A stretch of DNA of 64,000 nt from Propionivibrio dicarboxylicus (GTDB lineage Bacteria; Pseudomonadota; Gammaproteobacteria; Burkholderiales; Rhodocyclaceae), in assembly GCA_945902805.1 (NCBI GenBank), contig CAMDMZ010000017.1, positions 1-64,000 of the forward strand, in the 5' to 3' direction. The position numbers and the translations under genes were made by a program. The notes beneath the pieces are model-generated. The model was not told the DNA's origin, did not search any database, and worked only from the letters and a program-made list of their open reading frames with translations. Positions 51,922 through 60,717 of this stretch are shown piece by piece. How positions within the stretch are numbered: position 1 is the stretch's first letter; each line of letters begins with the position of its first letter.

Positions 51922-52371
51922 ATGACCCGCCAGTTTCCTCTGCAATCGCTGCTCGATCTTTCGCAACTGCGACTGGATGAGGCAGCACGTCGTCTTGGTG
52001 AGTTGATTTCGGGCGAACAGGAGGCCACTCAGCGGTTTGAGCTGCTGACGCAATATCGTGCCGAGTATCAGGAGCGCTTCGTCACAGCCGCAAAAAACGG
52101 ACTCAGCCCGAAGGAATGGCAGAATTTCCGCAACTTTCTGCAAAAGCTCGACGATGCCGTCAATCAGGCCGGCGCAATGGCCTCGCAGAGCAAACAGCGC
52201 ACGGTGGCGGGCCAGCAAGAATGGTTGACCAAACGCGGCAAAGTCAAAGCCTTCGACACCCTGTCGCAGCGCCATCAATCGCGCCTCGACTACGCCGAGA
52301 ACCGGGAAGAACAGAAGATCACCGACGAGCACTCGGCACGTCGTTTTTATCTCGACGACAGCGAGCATTAA
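51922..52371 (+). CDS. fliJ: Flagellar export protein FliJ
   Basis: A 149-residue coiled-coil protein (FPLQSLLDLSQLRLDEAARRL at the N-terminus) that acts as the rotor stalk inside the FliI ring. Identified from helical heptad character, size and position between fliI and fliK. The ribosome site is weak. Confidence 0.9.
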   Translation: MTRQFPLQSLLDLSQLRLDEAARRLGELISGEQEATQRFELLTQYRAEYQERFVTAAKNGLSPKEWQNFRNFLQKLDDAVNQAGAMASQSKQRTVAGQQEWLTKRGKVKAFDTLSQRHQSRLDYAENREEQKITDEHSARRFYLDDSEH

Positions 52372-52420
52372 GAACTGCGCCAGCAACTACTGCGCGTTAT
52401 TCGAAGACCTTTAGTGGCTA

Positions 52421-52437
52421 TTGGCACGCCACTTGCA
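52421..52437 (+). promoter_or_regulatory. Sigma-54 promoter of the fliK-fliR block
   Basis: TTGGCACGCCACTTGCA is a near-perfect match to the -24/-12 consensus (TTGGCACG-N4-TTGCA), with GG and GC 10 bases apart. It lies in the fliJ-fliK gap, about 42 bases before the fliK ATG, and so can drive fliKLMNOPQR separately from fliFGHIJ. Confidence 0.93.
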
Positions 52438-52478
52438 TCAATCGCGGCAACGTCTTCTATCGAGATCCGCTTGCCGCC

Positions 52479-53750
52479 ATGTCCTCACTGCTGATCGCCC
52501 CTTCTGTCGCACCCAATCTGCCTTTTCGGCCTGCATCCGGTGCTGGCGCGAACGCCACGGCGGATTCGAACGTCGCCAAGCCACCGAGCATACCGGCAGT
52601 ACCAGCACCCAAAGTGCAAAATGCTGGCAGTGCCCAAAAGCGTATCGAGGCCCCCACCACCCACCCGATGGCGCCTGCCCCAGAGCAGGCGCAGGGGCAA
52701 AGTCAGGCTCAAGCCACCTTTGCCGCCGTGCTCAAAAAGCAGATGATCGCCCCTCCGGATCCGGCCATTACCCCGCTGGTTACGGCGGCCGACGACACGG
52801 CCATCAGTCAGGACAATGCCCTGCTACCGCAGGGAATTGACACCAGCACACTGATTCCCTTTATCGAACAACTGATCCCGCAATTGGCCAGGAAAGCCGA
52901 CAAGATTGACGAGAAAATCATCGCCGATCCCACCAATGCCGGCACGACGAACAATCTGGTCCTCACCGTCAGCGCGGCGCCACTGCCAATCAGTGGTCAG
53001 CTTGCGTCGAACGCTGACTCATTCACCCAAGATCAGACCGGCCAGGGCAGTGATACGGCACCCGCCCTGAATCTGCTGGATCGCCGGCAAACCTCGGCCA
53101 TTGGCGTGCAAGCACAAGCGGCAATTTCTGCCGATGAAACACTCACTGAGCAGGGTCTCGCCAGCGGCACGAATGGCACCAACGGTACCAAGGGTGCCAG
53201 TGACTTTACTGCCCTGATTTCGAGCGCCACGGAACAACTCAGCGGCAACAGTTCGATCAACCATGCCGGGCAACACACCAATGCCCGTGCCGCTGCGGTG
53301 AGCGATGCTCCGCTGCGCATGGAAAGCGCGGTTGGGAACGCCAACTGGAGCAACGAATTAGGTAACAAACTCACCTGGATGGCCAGTTCGCAACGGCAAC
53401 AGGCCGATCTGGTGCTCAACCCACCGCAACTCGGGCGCGTCGAGATCTCGCTGACGGTGAATGGCGATCAGGCCAGCGTGGTGTTTGCCTCATCAAACGC
53501 CGAAGTACGGGAACTGCTGGAGGGATCTTTGCCGCGCTTGCGCGAAATCATGTCAGGCGCCGGCATCAATCTCGGCGAGGCACAGGTCGGCTCGGAATCT
53601 GCCAGCCAATTTGGCACGCAAGACCAAAAGGGTAATAACACGGCCGCTCGCGGCGTGCCATTGCCAGCGGAAATTGGGGCTGACTCGATCCTGTTAGCGA
53701 CGCAGCGTGGCACGCTGACGGGACGTGGCATGGTCGATATTTTCGCCTAA
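52479..53750 (+). CDS. fliK: Flagellar hook-length control protein FliK
   Basis: A 423-residue protein: a Pro/Ala/Gln-rich N-terminal ruler region (about 1-290) and a C-terminal Flg_hook domain (about 295-400) with QADLVLNPPQLGRVEISL and EVRELLEGSLPRLREIM. It measures hook length and switches FlhB specificity. ATG 52479 lies just after the sigma-54 promoter; a longer frame starting at 52116 runs through fliJ and the promoter and is not real. The window has a second Flg_hook protein at 3986. Confidence 0.94.
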   Translation: MSSLLIAPSVAPNLPFRPASGAGANATADSNVAKPPSIPAVPAPKVQNAGSAQKRIEAPTTHPMAPAPEQAQGQSQAQATFAAVLKKQMIAPPDPAITPLVTAADDTAISQDNALLPQGIDTSTLIPFIEQLIPQLARKADKIDEKIIADPTNAGTTNNLVLTVSAAPLPISGQLASNADSFTQDQTGQGSDTAPALNLLDRRQTSAIGVQAQAAISADETLTEQGLASGTNGTNGTKGASDFTALISSATEQLSGNSSINHAGQHTNARAAAVSDAPLRMESAVGNANWSNELGNKLTWMASSQRQQADLVLNPPQLGRVEISLTVNGDQASVVFASSNAEVRELLEGSLPRLREIMSGAGINLGEAQVGSESASQFGTQDQKGNNTAARGVPLPAEIGADSILLATQRGTLTGRGMVDIFA

Positions 53751-53915
53751 CAAACAATCCAACCCAGATCATCCACACGCGAATTCTCGGCAGCGCTCAA
53801 GGAATGGAGGAAAATCACCGTTAGCATGCGTTGAGGGAGCAAGGTGCTCGTTGCGGGCACTCGGTTTGATATCCATCCACTACTGGGTGATCCCCCGCTT
53901 TGTCGGAGAATACTT

Positions 53916-54509
53916 ATGGCTGAAAAGAAACCTGAACCTGCCGCCGAGGGAGGCGATGCGCCCAAGAAAAAGGGCAAGATGATGCTGTTCATCATCATCG
54001 GGGTGGTTGTGCTCGCCCTGGTTGGCGTTGGCGCATTTTTTATGCTCAAACCGAAACCGCCGGTGGATGGCGAAGAAGAAGATGGCGGACACGCCAAGGT
54101 CGAGAAGGTCAAGAAGAAAGACAAGAAGAAGGATGCGCACGCGCCGCCTCCTTTCTACAAATTCGACAAGCCCTTCACCGTCAAGCTACAAGCCGAGGGA
54201 GGCGAAGCCTACTTGCAAGCCGAGGTGCAGCTGAAATTGCTCGATGCGGCCTTGATCGATGAGCTCAAGGTTTATGACCCGGAAATCAAACACAAAGTCA
54301 CCCTGCTTCTGCTGGGCAAGAAATCGACCGACCTGAACAATCCGCAGGGCGTGCAGATGCTTTCGAACGAAATCCGTGACACGATCAACAACATCATCGA
54401 GCCACCGGATCCGAAGAAGAAGAAGGCGGCTGGCACTGCTCCGGCCGATGAAGCAGATTCTGAAGCACCGATCCAGATGGTTCTGTTCACGACCTTCATC
54501 GTCCAGTAA
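53916..54509 (+). CDS. fliL: Flagellar basal body-associated protein FliL
   Basis: A 197-residue single-pass membrane protein: a charged cytosolic start (MAEKKPEPAAEGG), membrane helix at about 24-43 (MMLFIIIGVVVLALVGVGAFF), a Lys/Asp-rich linker and the periplasmic FliL domain (FYKFDKPFTVKL, ending VLFTTFIVQ). It supports stators near the motor. CGGAGA precedes ATG 53916. Poly-Lys stretches (KKKDKKKD, PKKKKAAG) are longer than usual. Confidence 0.95.
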   Translation: MAEKKPEPAAEGGDAPKKKGKMMLFIIIGVVVLALVGVGAFFMLKPKPPVDGEEEDGGHAKVEKVKKKDKKKDAHAPPPFYKFDKPFTVKLQAEGGEAYLQAEVQLKLLDAALIDELKVYDPEIKHKVTLLLLGKKSTDLNNPQGVQMLSNEIRDTINNIIEPPDPKKKKAAGTAPADEADSEAPIQMVLFTTFIVQ

Positions 54510-54548
54510 TAGCCGGTCACCACTTCTTAAACCCAATCCCATTCCTTC

Positions 54549-55523
54549 ATGAGCCAGGATTTTCTCTCCCAGGAAGAAGTTGACGCCCTGCTCAAGGGCG
54601 TTACCGGTGAGGAGGATGCCGCCCCGGCCGAAGAGGATACCGGCGGGGTCAAGGCCTATGACCTGGGTCGCCAGGAACGCATCGTCCGCGGCCGTATGCC
54701 GACGATGGAGCTCATCAATGAACGCTTCGCCCGCTATCTGCGCATCGGCCTGTTCAACTACATGCACCGCAGCACCGAGATTTCGGTGGGGCCGATCCGG
54801 GTCCAGAAATACAGTGAGTTCATCCGTAACCTGGTGGTGCCGACCAATCTCAACCTGATTCAGGTCAAGCCTTTGCGCGGTACCGGCCTGGTGGTGCTTG
54901 ATCCGAATCTGGTGTTCCTGATTGTCGACAACATGTTTGGCGGCGACGGGCGTTTTCATACCCGGGTCGAAGGACGCGATTTCACGGCCACCGAGCAGCG
55001 CATCATCCAGGGTCTGCTCGGCGTGATCTTTGCCGAGTACGAAAAGGCATGGAAGCCGGTCTACCCGATCAGCTTCGAATACATGCGCTCGGAGATGAAC
55101 ACGCAGTTTGCCAATATCGCCACGCCCTCTGAAGTCGTTGTCGCAGTGACCTTCACCGTTGAACTGTCAGGAAATACGGCGGAAATGCACATCTGCCTGC
55201 CCTACTCGATGGTGGAGCCAATACGCGATGTGCTTTACAGCACGATGCACAGCGAACAGGCATCCGCCGACAAACGCTGGACGGGCACGCTGACGCGTCA
55301 ATTGCAAACCGCCGAAGTCGAGCTGGTGGTCACCCTGGGCAGTGCCAAGACAACTTTTGGCGAAATCATCAATATGAAGGTTGGCGACGTCATTCCGCTC
55401 AGCGTGGCGGATTTTGTCAATGCTGCCGTCGATGGCGTCCCAGTGTTAGCCTGTCGCTACGGCATCCAGAACGGGCAATATGCCCTGAAGATCGAAAAAT
55501 TCTTCGCCGAAGAGGAAAGTTGA
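54549..55523 (+). CDS. fliM: Flagellar motor switch protein FliM
   Basis: A 324-residue C-ring protein. The N-terminal SQDFLSQEEVDALLKGV contains the CheY-P-binding motif, the middle domain includes RIVRGRMPTMELINERFARY, quoted in part, and the C-terminal SpoA domain ends near GIQNGQYALKIEKF. Standard length and order, following fliL after 39 bases. Confidence 0.98.
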   Translation: MSQDFLSQEEVDALLKGVTGEEDAAPAEEDTGGVKAYDLGRQERIVRGRMPTMELINERFARYLRIGLFNYMHRSTEISVGPIRVQKYSEFIRNLVVPTNLNLIQVKPLRGTGLVVLDPNLVFLIVDNMFGGDGRFHTRVEGRDFTATEQRIIQGLLGVIFAEYEKAWKPVYPISFEYMRSEMNTQFANIATPSEVVVAVTFTVELSGNTAEMHICLPYSMVEPIRDVLYSTMHSEQASADKRWTGTLTRQLQTAEVELVVTLGSAKTTFGEIINMKVGDVIPLSVADFVNAAVDGVPVLACRYGIQNGQYALKIEKFFAEEES

Positions 55524-55551
55524 AGGCCGTCGCTATGGCCGGGAGCATGCA

Positions 55552-55971
55552 ATGAGTGAAACTGATCAAATCGAAGACGAAGAAAACCAGGTCTCGGAAG
55601 ACGACTGGGCCGCTGCCATGGGCGAACAGGCGGCGGTAGAGGCGGCCCCGGCCGCCAGCGCCGCCGTGTTCGAGCAGTTCTCCGGTGCCGGGGCCGAACC
55701 TGCCACGCCGCAAGGCTTCGACATGATCCTAGATATTCCGGTGGGGCTTTCGGTTGAACTCGGTCGCACCAAGATATCGATTCGCAACCTGCTGCAACTG
55801 GCACACGGCTCGGTCGTCGAACTCGACGGCCTGGCTGGCGAGCCGATGGATGTGCTGGTCAATGGCACCCTGATTGCACAAGGCGAAGTCGTCGTCGTCA
55901 ATGAAAAATTCGGTATTCGCCTGACGGACATCGTCACTCCACAAGAACGCATCCGCAAGCTGAACCGCTGA
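55552..55971 (+). CDS. fliN: Flagellar motor switch protein FliN
   Basis: A 139-residue C-ring protein with an acidic, Ala-rich leader (about 1-65) and a SpoA domain (about 70-135; VELGRTKISIRNLLQLAHGS, VNGTLIAQGEVVVVNEKFGI). A GGGAG ribosome site lies nine bases upstream. Confidence 0.98.
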   Translation: MSETDQIEDEENQVSEDDWAAAMGEQAAVEAAPAASAAVFEQFSGAGAEPATPQGFDMILDIPVGLSVELGRTKISIRNLLQLAHGSVVELDGLAGEPMDVLVNGTLIAQGEVVVVNEKFGIRLTDIVTPQERIRKLNR

Positions 55972-56064
55972 TCAGTCAGCACTAAGGGACACTCTTCCGC
56001 CGATTCAGCCGCAACGCACGCCTTACCCTGTCGCCATTGCCCGGATGGGTAGTGGCATGGGGCT

Positions 56065-56547
56065 ATGTGCGTGTCGACACGATTCGTTTTCCTGATCAAT
56101 CTGCTTTACTTTCCCGCTGTGGCTTTGGCGCAAGTCGCTGCGCCCGCAGTTACGCCCACGGTCCCGCCGGTCACCGCACCCGCACCGGTCGTGCCAGCCC
56201 CCGATTTCGGCGGCAGCGTGATTCAAATGTTCCTCGGTTTGAGTGTCGTGCTGGCTTTGCTAGTGGGTGGTCTCTGGCTGCTCAAGCAACTCACCCAGCG
56301 TCGTGGCGAAGGCAGCAACCTGCTGCGTGTCGTCGCCGGCACGGCGGTGGGTCCGCGCGAGCAAGTCGTCATTGTCGAGGTCGGCAGCACCTGGTTGGTG
56401 CTGGGCGTCGCCCCCGGCCGCGTGTCTCCGCTAGCTGAAATTCCGCGCCAAGCCACTCCGCCTGGCGCCGAGCGCCGTCCCGCCAGCACCGACTTTCCGG
56501 CCTGGTTACGGAATATCACGGGAAATTCGAATGCCGGGCGACGCTAG
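56065..56547 (+). CDS. fliO: Flagellar biosynthesis protein FliO
   Basis: A 160-residue small membrane protein that helps assemble the FliP ring. A hydrophobic N-terminal segment (about 6-23, possible signal), a Pro/Ala-rich stretch, a membrane helix at about 52-70 ([19 protein letters not shown]) and a FliO domain ([33 protein letters not shown]). The C-terminal tail at residues 136-144 (RRPASTDFP) is encoded by the dispersed repeat. It overlaps fliP by 17 bases. Confidence 0.92.
   Translation: MCVSTRFVFLINLLYFPAVALAQVAAPAVTPTVPPVTAPAPVVPAPDFGGSVIQMFLGLSVVLALLVGGLWLLKQLTQRRGEGSNLLRVVAGTAVGPREQVVIVEVGSTWLVLGVAPGRVSPLAEIPRQATPPGAERRPASTDFPAWLRNITGNSNAGRR
56472..56497 (+). repeat. Dispersed 24-base repeat, copy i (inside fliO)
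   Basis: GCGCCGTCCCGCCAGCACCG then ACTTTC, read in a different frame from copies g and h as RRPASTDF. Confidence 0.85.
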
Positions 56548-57301
56548 CATCCGATCGCCGCGCAATCACCTGTGGTGGCTAGCGCCATTGGTGGTGGTAG
56601 CCACCCTGCCCGGCTCGGCCATTGCGCAAGCCTTGCCCGCCATCACCAGTACGCCAGTAACGGGAGGTGCGACGCAGTGGTCGCTCTCTATCCAAACACT
56701 GCTGCTACTTACCGGCCTCAGCTTCATCCCCGCCCTGGTCCTGATGATGACCAGTTTCACGCGCATCATCATAGTCTTTACGCTGCTGCGCCACGCCATG
56801 GGTACGCAAACCTCGCCACCGAATCAAGTGCTGGTCGGGCTGGCGCTGTTCCTCACCTTTTTCATCATGGCCCCGGTGGGCGAGCGCATTTACAACGAGG
56901 CCTACATTCCGCTTTCTGAAAACAAGCTGAACTTCCCCGACGCTTTGGAGAAAGGCGCGGTTCCGCTGCGCGCGTTCATGCTCAAACAGGTGCGAGAAGC
57001 CGACCTGGCCACCTTCTCACGCATCGCCAAACAACCGGCACCGGAGAAAATCGACGACATTCCGATGCGCGTCCTGATCCCCGCCTTTGTCACCTCGGAA
57101 CTGAAAACGGCCTTCCAGATCGGTTTCATCGTGTTTATCCCCTTCCTGATCATCGACATGGTGGTCGCCTCGGTGCTGATGTCGATGGGTATGATGATGA
57201 TGTCGCCCGTAATTGTCGCGCTGCCGTTCAAAATCATGCTGTTTGTGTTGGTGGACGGCTGGAACCTGCTGATCGGCTCGCTGGTGCTGAGCTTTGGCTA
57301 A
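56531..57301 (+). CDS. fliP: Flagellar export gate protein FliP
   Basis: A 256-residue membrane protein with a cleavable N-terminal signal (about 15-33), then the family motifs [40 protein letters not shown], and [20 protein letters not shown]. FliP forms the pentameric core of the export gate with FliQ and FliR. Confidence 0.98.
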   Translation: MPGDASIRSPRNHLWWLAPLVVVATLPGSAIAQALPAITSTPVTGGATQWSLSIQTLLLLTGLSFIPALVLMMTSFTRIIIVFTLLRHAMGTQTSPPNQVLVGLALFLTFFIMAPVGERIYNEAYIPLSENKLNFPDALEKGAVPLRAFMLKQVREADLATFSRIAKQPAPEKIDDIPMRVLIPAFVTSELKTAFQIGFIVFIPFLIIDMVVASVLMSMGMMMMSPVIVALPFKIMLFVLVDGWNLLIGSLVLSFG

Positions 57302-57319
57302 GCTTGTGAAGAACACGCC

Positions 57320-57589
57320 ATGACGCCCGCCACAGTCATCGATATTGGTCGCCACGCGCTCGAACTTACCTTGCTGATTTCGGCGCCGTTGTTCATTGCC
57401 GCGCTCGCCACCGGCCTGCTCATCAGTGTGTTCCAGGCCGCGACGCAGATCAACGAATCGACGCTCTCCTTCGTGCCCAAGTTGGTCGCCATCTTTGTCA
57501 CCCTGATACTGGCCGGGCCGTGGATGCTGACAATGCTGACGGACTATATCCGACGGCTCTACGAGGCGATTCCCAGTCTGATTGGATAG
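57320..57589 (+). CDS. fliQ: Flagellar export gate protein FliQ
   Basis: An 89-residue protein with two membrane helices (about 16-40 and 52-75) and the motif VFQAATQINESTLSFVPKL. Component of the FliPQR gate, in the standard order. Confidence 0.98.
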   Translation: MTPATVIDIGRHALELTLLISAPLFIAALATGLLISVFQAATQINESTLSFVPKLVAIFVTLILAGPWMLTMLTDYIRRLYEAIPSLIG

Positions 57590-57625
57590 CGAAACGGCTG
57601 TCCTCGAAAGTCTGGCAAGCCCCAC

Positions 57626-58414
57626 ATGCTTTCTATTTCCTCCGCACAACTCGACGCCTGGCTGGCCCTGTTTGTCTTCCCTCTGGCGCGGATTCTGGGC
57701 CTGATTGCCACGGCGCCAATCTTCAACAACATCGGCACACCCATGCGCGTTCGCCTGATGGCCGGGCTGGCGATTGGCATCGCCCTGGCGCCCATATTGC
57801 CGCCGATGCCCGTCGTTCCAGCCGGATCATGGCTCGGGTTTATCGTGATCGCCAGCCAAAGCCTGATCGGTATCTTGATGGGCTTTGCGCTGCGCTTGGC
57901 TTTCGTCACGGTCGATGTCGCCGGTGAAATTATCGGGCTGCAAATGGGCCTGGGCTTTGCTGTTTCCTATGACCCACAAAATGCGGGACAAACTCCCGTG
58001 CTGAGCGAATACATCGGTCTCATCGCCAGCCTGATCTTCCTCGCCATGAACGGCCACCTGATGATCCTCGCGGTCCTGGCCGAAAGCTTTTTCCTGCTGC
58101 CGGTGGCGATTCAAATGCCACAGTCTGGCGGTTTCATCACCCTGCTGCGCTGGTCCAGCGTGATTTTTGCCTCGGGATTATTGCTGTCCTTACCGTTGAT
58201 TGCCGCGCTGCTGATCACGAATATCGCGCTCGGCGTTCTGTCCCGCATCGCGCCGCAGCTCAACTTGTTCGCCGTCGGCTTCCCGGTAACGATGGCCGTC
58301 GGCTTTTTGGTGCTTATGTTTTCAATGCCTTACTTTGGCGCCGCCATGGATCAGTTGTTTCACCATGGATTCGATGCCATGCATCAGGTGTTGAAAACCA
58401 GCGGCGTACCGTAG
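57626..58414 (+). CDS. fliR: Flagellar export gate protein FliR
   Basis: A 262-residue protein with six or more membrane helices. Family features include FPLARILGLIATAPIFNN, the LGFAVSYDPQN stretch and LNLFAVGFPVTMAVGFLVLM. It completes the FliPQR gate. flhA, flhB and flhF are not in this window. The gene ends one base before the convergent flgT stop, with no terminator visible between them. Confidence 0.98.
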   Translation: MLSISSAQLDAWLALFVFPLARILGLIATAPIFNNIGTPMRVRLMAGLAIGIALAPILPPMPVVPAGSWLGFIVIASQSLIGILMGFALRLAFVTVDVAGEIIGLQMGLGFAVSYDPQNAGQTPVLSEYIGLIASLIFLAMNGHLMILAVLAESFFLLPVAIQMPQSGGFITLLRWSSVIFASGLLLSLPLIAALLITNIALGVLSRIAPQLNLFAVGFPVTMAVGFLVLMFSMPYFGAAMDQLFHHGFDAMHQVLKTSGVP

Positions 58415-58415
58415 C

Positions 58416-59615
58416 CTATTTGGCGTACAGCAAATCGCCCGGAGCGATGTCGATCTTGCCTCCGGCGTCGACCATTTCCGCGACCGAAAACTCCGGATAG
58501 CGGTACTTGATGCTGACGGTCGTTCGACTCGATTTTTCTTCGCCGAGCACCAACTTGTCTTCCCCTCTGACTGGCGCCGGAGGCCGGCGCCAGGTGTGCA
58601 GGACGAGGGTATCTCCGACCGACAATCCGGAATCCGCGCCAGCGTCGAGATAGATTTTCTGGCCCTCGATCTTCAACACCCTGGCGACAAACGGCATGCA
58701 CGAAATTTTGTCGGTCGCCCAGTCGGCGATGTCGCTTACCAGGCGTCCCCAAACTCGCCCCAGATCAGACGCATAAAACTCGGCGGTACCCACCGCCGGG
58801 CGTGGCGTCATCAGCACTTCGCCTCTGGCAACAGCGTTAAAGATCTTGCGGTCGAGCACCGCACCGTTCACGCCGTCATGAATGAAGGCATCGATCTCGA
58901 TCTGCCGCAGCTTGCCGAATAGTCCCTTGTCGACCACACCGATATCCCGGTACACCCCGGCCAAAACATATTGCCCCCGGTGATGCCTAGCCAATACCGA
59001 AAACGGCGTCTCCCGGTCGGCAACTGTCAAAAATGGCTTCGGTGCCCTATCGGGCGTGAGATGCGGAAACACGGTCGCATCGTGCACCACCAGCACCTGC
59101 CGTCGCTTGTCGATCCATCGGGCGATTTCGACCGGTGTCAAATTGGTCAACCACGATTTCTCCACCGGCAAAATCTGCTCCGGATGTTCCACCGAAAAGC
59201 CGGCAACGATCAAACGATTAACCGTTGTTTGCTGACAGGATTGCCGGCACGCACCAGACTCGCTCACGGTGACTTTCAAACGCTGGGTCAATTCATCCTT
59301 GCCAATGATTTCGCCCAGCACCTGCGAATTCTCGGTACATGCCGACGAGCGCAACTGAGCGGTGTCGTTGACCACCACACCATCGCGCACCAGGGTTTGC
59401 GCACTGATCGTGGCGGACCCCATTGCGGCCGCACTCGCCAAGGCGCGCCGCGTCGCCAACTCGCGCGCCTGCCCGACATCGCCATTGCGTATCGGGGCGC
59501 TACCTTCCACTGTCAGTTCGGCCGCACTAGCCGCTACCAGAACGCCTAAGAAGGCTGCGATGCCTGCACCGATTCGATACAACAAAGTCCCCGAATTAGT
59601 CGCCACCGCCACCAA
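58416..59615 (-). CDS. flgT: Flagellar assembly protein FlgT
   Basis: A 399-residue protein with an N-terminal signal (about 13-32, GAGIAAFLGVLVAASAAEL) and three parts as in FlgT: a first domain (EGSAPIRNGDVGQARELATRRALASAA, quoted in part), a middle domain with Cys pairs (CRQSCQQTTVNRLIVAGFSV) and a C-terminal beta domain (IYLDAGADSGLSVGDTLVL). In Vibrio FlgT forms the H-ring around the LP-ring. Start codon uncertain: TTG 59615, GTG 59612 or GTG 59606, all overlapping the upstream lipoprotein gene. Convergent with fliR. Confidence 0.87.
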   Translation of the reverse strand: MVAVATNSGTLLYRIGAGIAAFLGVLVAASAAELTVEGSAPIRNGDVGQARELATRRALASAAAMGSATISAQTLVRDGVVVNDTAQLRSSACTENSQVLGEIIGKDELTQRLKVTVSESGACRQSCQQTTVNRLIVAGFSVEHPEQILPVEKSWLTNLTPVEIARWIDKRRQVLVVHDATVFPHLTPDRAPKPFLTVADRETPFSVLARHHRGQYVLAGVYRDIGVVDKGLFGKLRQIEIDAFIHDGVNGAVLDRKIFNAVARGEVLMTPRPAVGTAEFYASDLGRVWGRLVSDIADWATDKISCMPFVARVLKIEGQKIYLDAGADSGLSVGDTLVLHTWRRPPAPVRGEDKLVLGEEKSSRTTVSIKYRYPEFSVAEMVDAGGKIDIAPGDLLYAK

Positions 59616-60144
59616 CGTACATCATGCTGTTCGTCCCGCATCCGCCGGCGTAGCAGTTATTGGAATAGCTGTAGCCTGGGTACCCATTGTAATAATAGCC
59701 ACAATTGTTATATTGAACACATGAAATAAACTGGGGAGTGATATCCAACTCAACAGTTGCTTCATAGTTTCCATCAGCAATGGCGATCACCCCTACGACA
59801 CGAGCGCCGCGGATGAACGAATCAACGTAAGTGCGGACCGAATCGCTTTGCGTAGCAAAGGCTGACACTGCTGTATTTCCAGTGATGCGGAATCCATGGA
59901 CGCGCTCGGCCAGTTTGCGATACGCATCAACTTCCGCCGCACGCATAGCCATCAGCTTCTGCTGACCAGACGTATATTGCGTATAGCCACCTTGACTCCC
60001 ATATCCAGTCGCCTGGATTTTGTTCGGTGTGGCCACTAGCGGTGATGGGGGAATGTTTGTACAGCAAGTCGAACATCCACCAAGGCCAAGTGCGGTGGCT
60101 CCGATAATTGCATACTGTAGAAGACTGGGAAAACGACTATTCAC
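59596..60144 (-). CDS. flgP: LPP20-family lipoprotein, FlgP-like
   Basis: A 182-residue outer-membrane lipoprotein: signal and lipobox LGLGGC (about residues 19-24), LMAMRAAEVDAYRKLAERVHGFRI typical of LPP20/FlgP, and a Tyr/Asn/Gly-rich tail. FlgP is needed for polar flagellar basal disks or outer rings in Vibrio and Campylobacter. The GTG at 60144 has GGAGG five bases upstream; an in-frame TTG at 60156 includes the ribosome site. A FliA promoter lies at 60178-60204. Confidence 0.82.
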   Translation of the reverse strand: MNSRFPSLLQYAIIGATALGLGGCSTCCTNIPPSPLVATPNKIQATGYGSQGGYTQYTSGQQKLMAMRAAEVDAYRKLAERVHGFRITGNTAVSAFATQSDSVRTYVDSFIRGARVVGVIAIADGNYEATVELDITPQFISCVQYNNCGYYYNGYPGYSYSNNCYAGGCGTNSMMYVGGGGD

Positions 60145-60177
60145 GATTACCTCCAAAAATTAGAATTTCGTCAGTTG

Positions 60178-60204
60178 TTATCGGCATAAGGCTACGCAAC
60201 TGTA
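60178..60204 (-). promoter_or_regulatory. FliA (sigma-28) promoter of flgP-flgT
   Basis: Minus strand TACAGTTG (60204-60197, 6 of 8), 11 bases, then an exact GCCGATAA (60185-60178). It lies about 35 bases before the flgP start. Confidence 0.82.
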
Positions 60205-60237
60205 GTCTCAATAATTTCCAGCAAATGTTGGCAGAGA

Positions 60238-60717
60238 TTATTTGTGCTTCCGCGCCATCGCAATCACCCCTTGCGCGACGCGTTGCGAACCCAGAAGCGA
60301 CGAGTCAAGCGATTCGTTGTACTCAAGTATCTCGTAAGCATCGAACCCCGCGCGCAACATCAAGGACTTCGCTCGCTGCTGAAATACCATCCGCGCTTCG
60401 CCGGCCCCTCCGTTGTAGTAGCGTTTCATCTTGAGTGTCATGTAGTACTTGTTATCTGGAAACGCGGCTTCCTCGATGTCCCAGTTTGGCGCCAACGGAT
60501 CAAGAATCATGTAGGCTGCGGCCGCAAAACCGCCCCAGTAAATCAACTTATCAAGGGCGATGGAGCTACTCGACGATAAATTGACCGACTTGTCGGGGAT
60601 CAGCGTTGAGGTGGCCGCCGTACCCGCCACTGGTGGACCACTGGAGCAGCCATTGGCGATCGCCAACACGATGGCGATCAGGACAAAAAGTCGGTTCTGG
60701 CGATACGGCGCCATCAT
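60238..60717 (-). CDS. Hypothetical lipoprotein in the flagellar cluster
   Basis: A 159-residue protein with an N-terminal hydrophobic segment and a lipobox near LAIANGC (about residue 24), a Ser-rich linker, and a conserved-looking body (WDIEEAAFPDNKYYMTLKMK, RAGFDAYEILEYNESLDS). I do not recognise the family. It overlaps the flgL stop by four bases, so it is expressed with flgK-flgL. By position it could be an outer-membrane partner of FlgP and FlgT; this is inference. Confidence 0.78.
   Translation of the reverse strand: MMAPYRQNRLFVLIAIVLAIANGCSSGPPVAGTAATSTLIPDKSVNLSSSSSIALDKLIYWGGFAAAAYMILDPLAPNWDIEEAAFPDNKYYMTLKMKRYYNGGAGEARMVFQQRAKSLMLRAGFDAYEILEYNESLDSSLLGSQRVAQGVIAMARKHK

Noticed and set aside
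52116-52478. N-terminal extension of fliK
   Set aside because: It runs through fliJ in another frame and across a near-perfect sigma-54 promoter; ATG 52479 is the sensible start.
53709-53729. Further copy of the dispersed repeat at the end of fliK (GCTGACGGGACG)
   Set aside because: Only a 12-base partial match to copy a; the rest of the element is absent.
53856-53876. Sigma-54-like site before fliL (GGGCACTCGGTTTGA)
   Set aside because: The -24 half is good but the -12 reads TTTGA, lacking the essential GC at the right spacing.
57017-57649. Minus-strand frame of 210 codons opposite fliP/fliQ
   Set aside because: Shadow of well-conserved membrane protein genes; His/Asp/Gln-rich composition.
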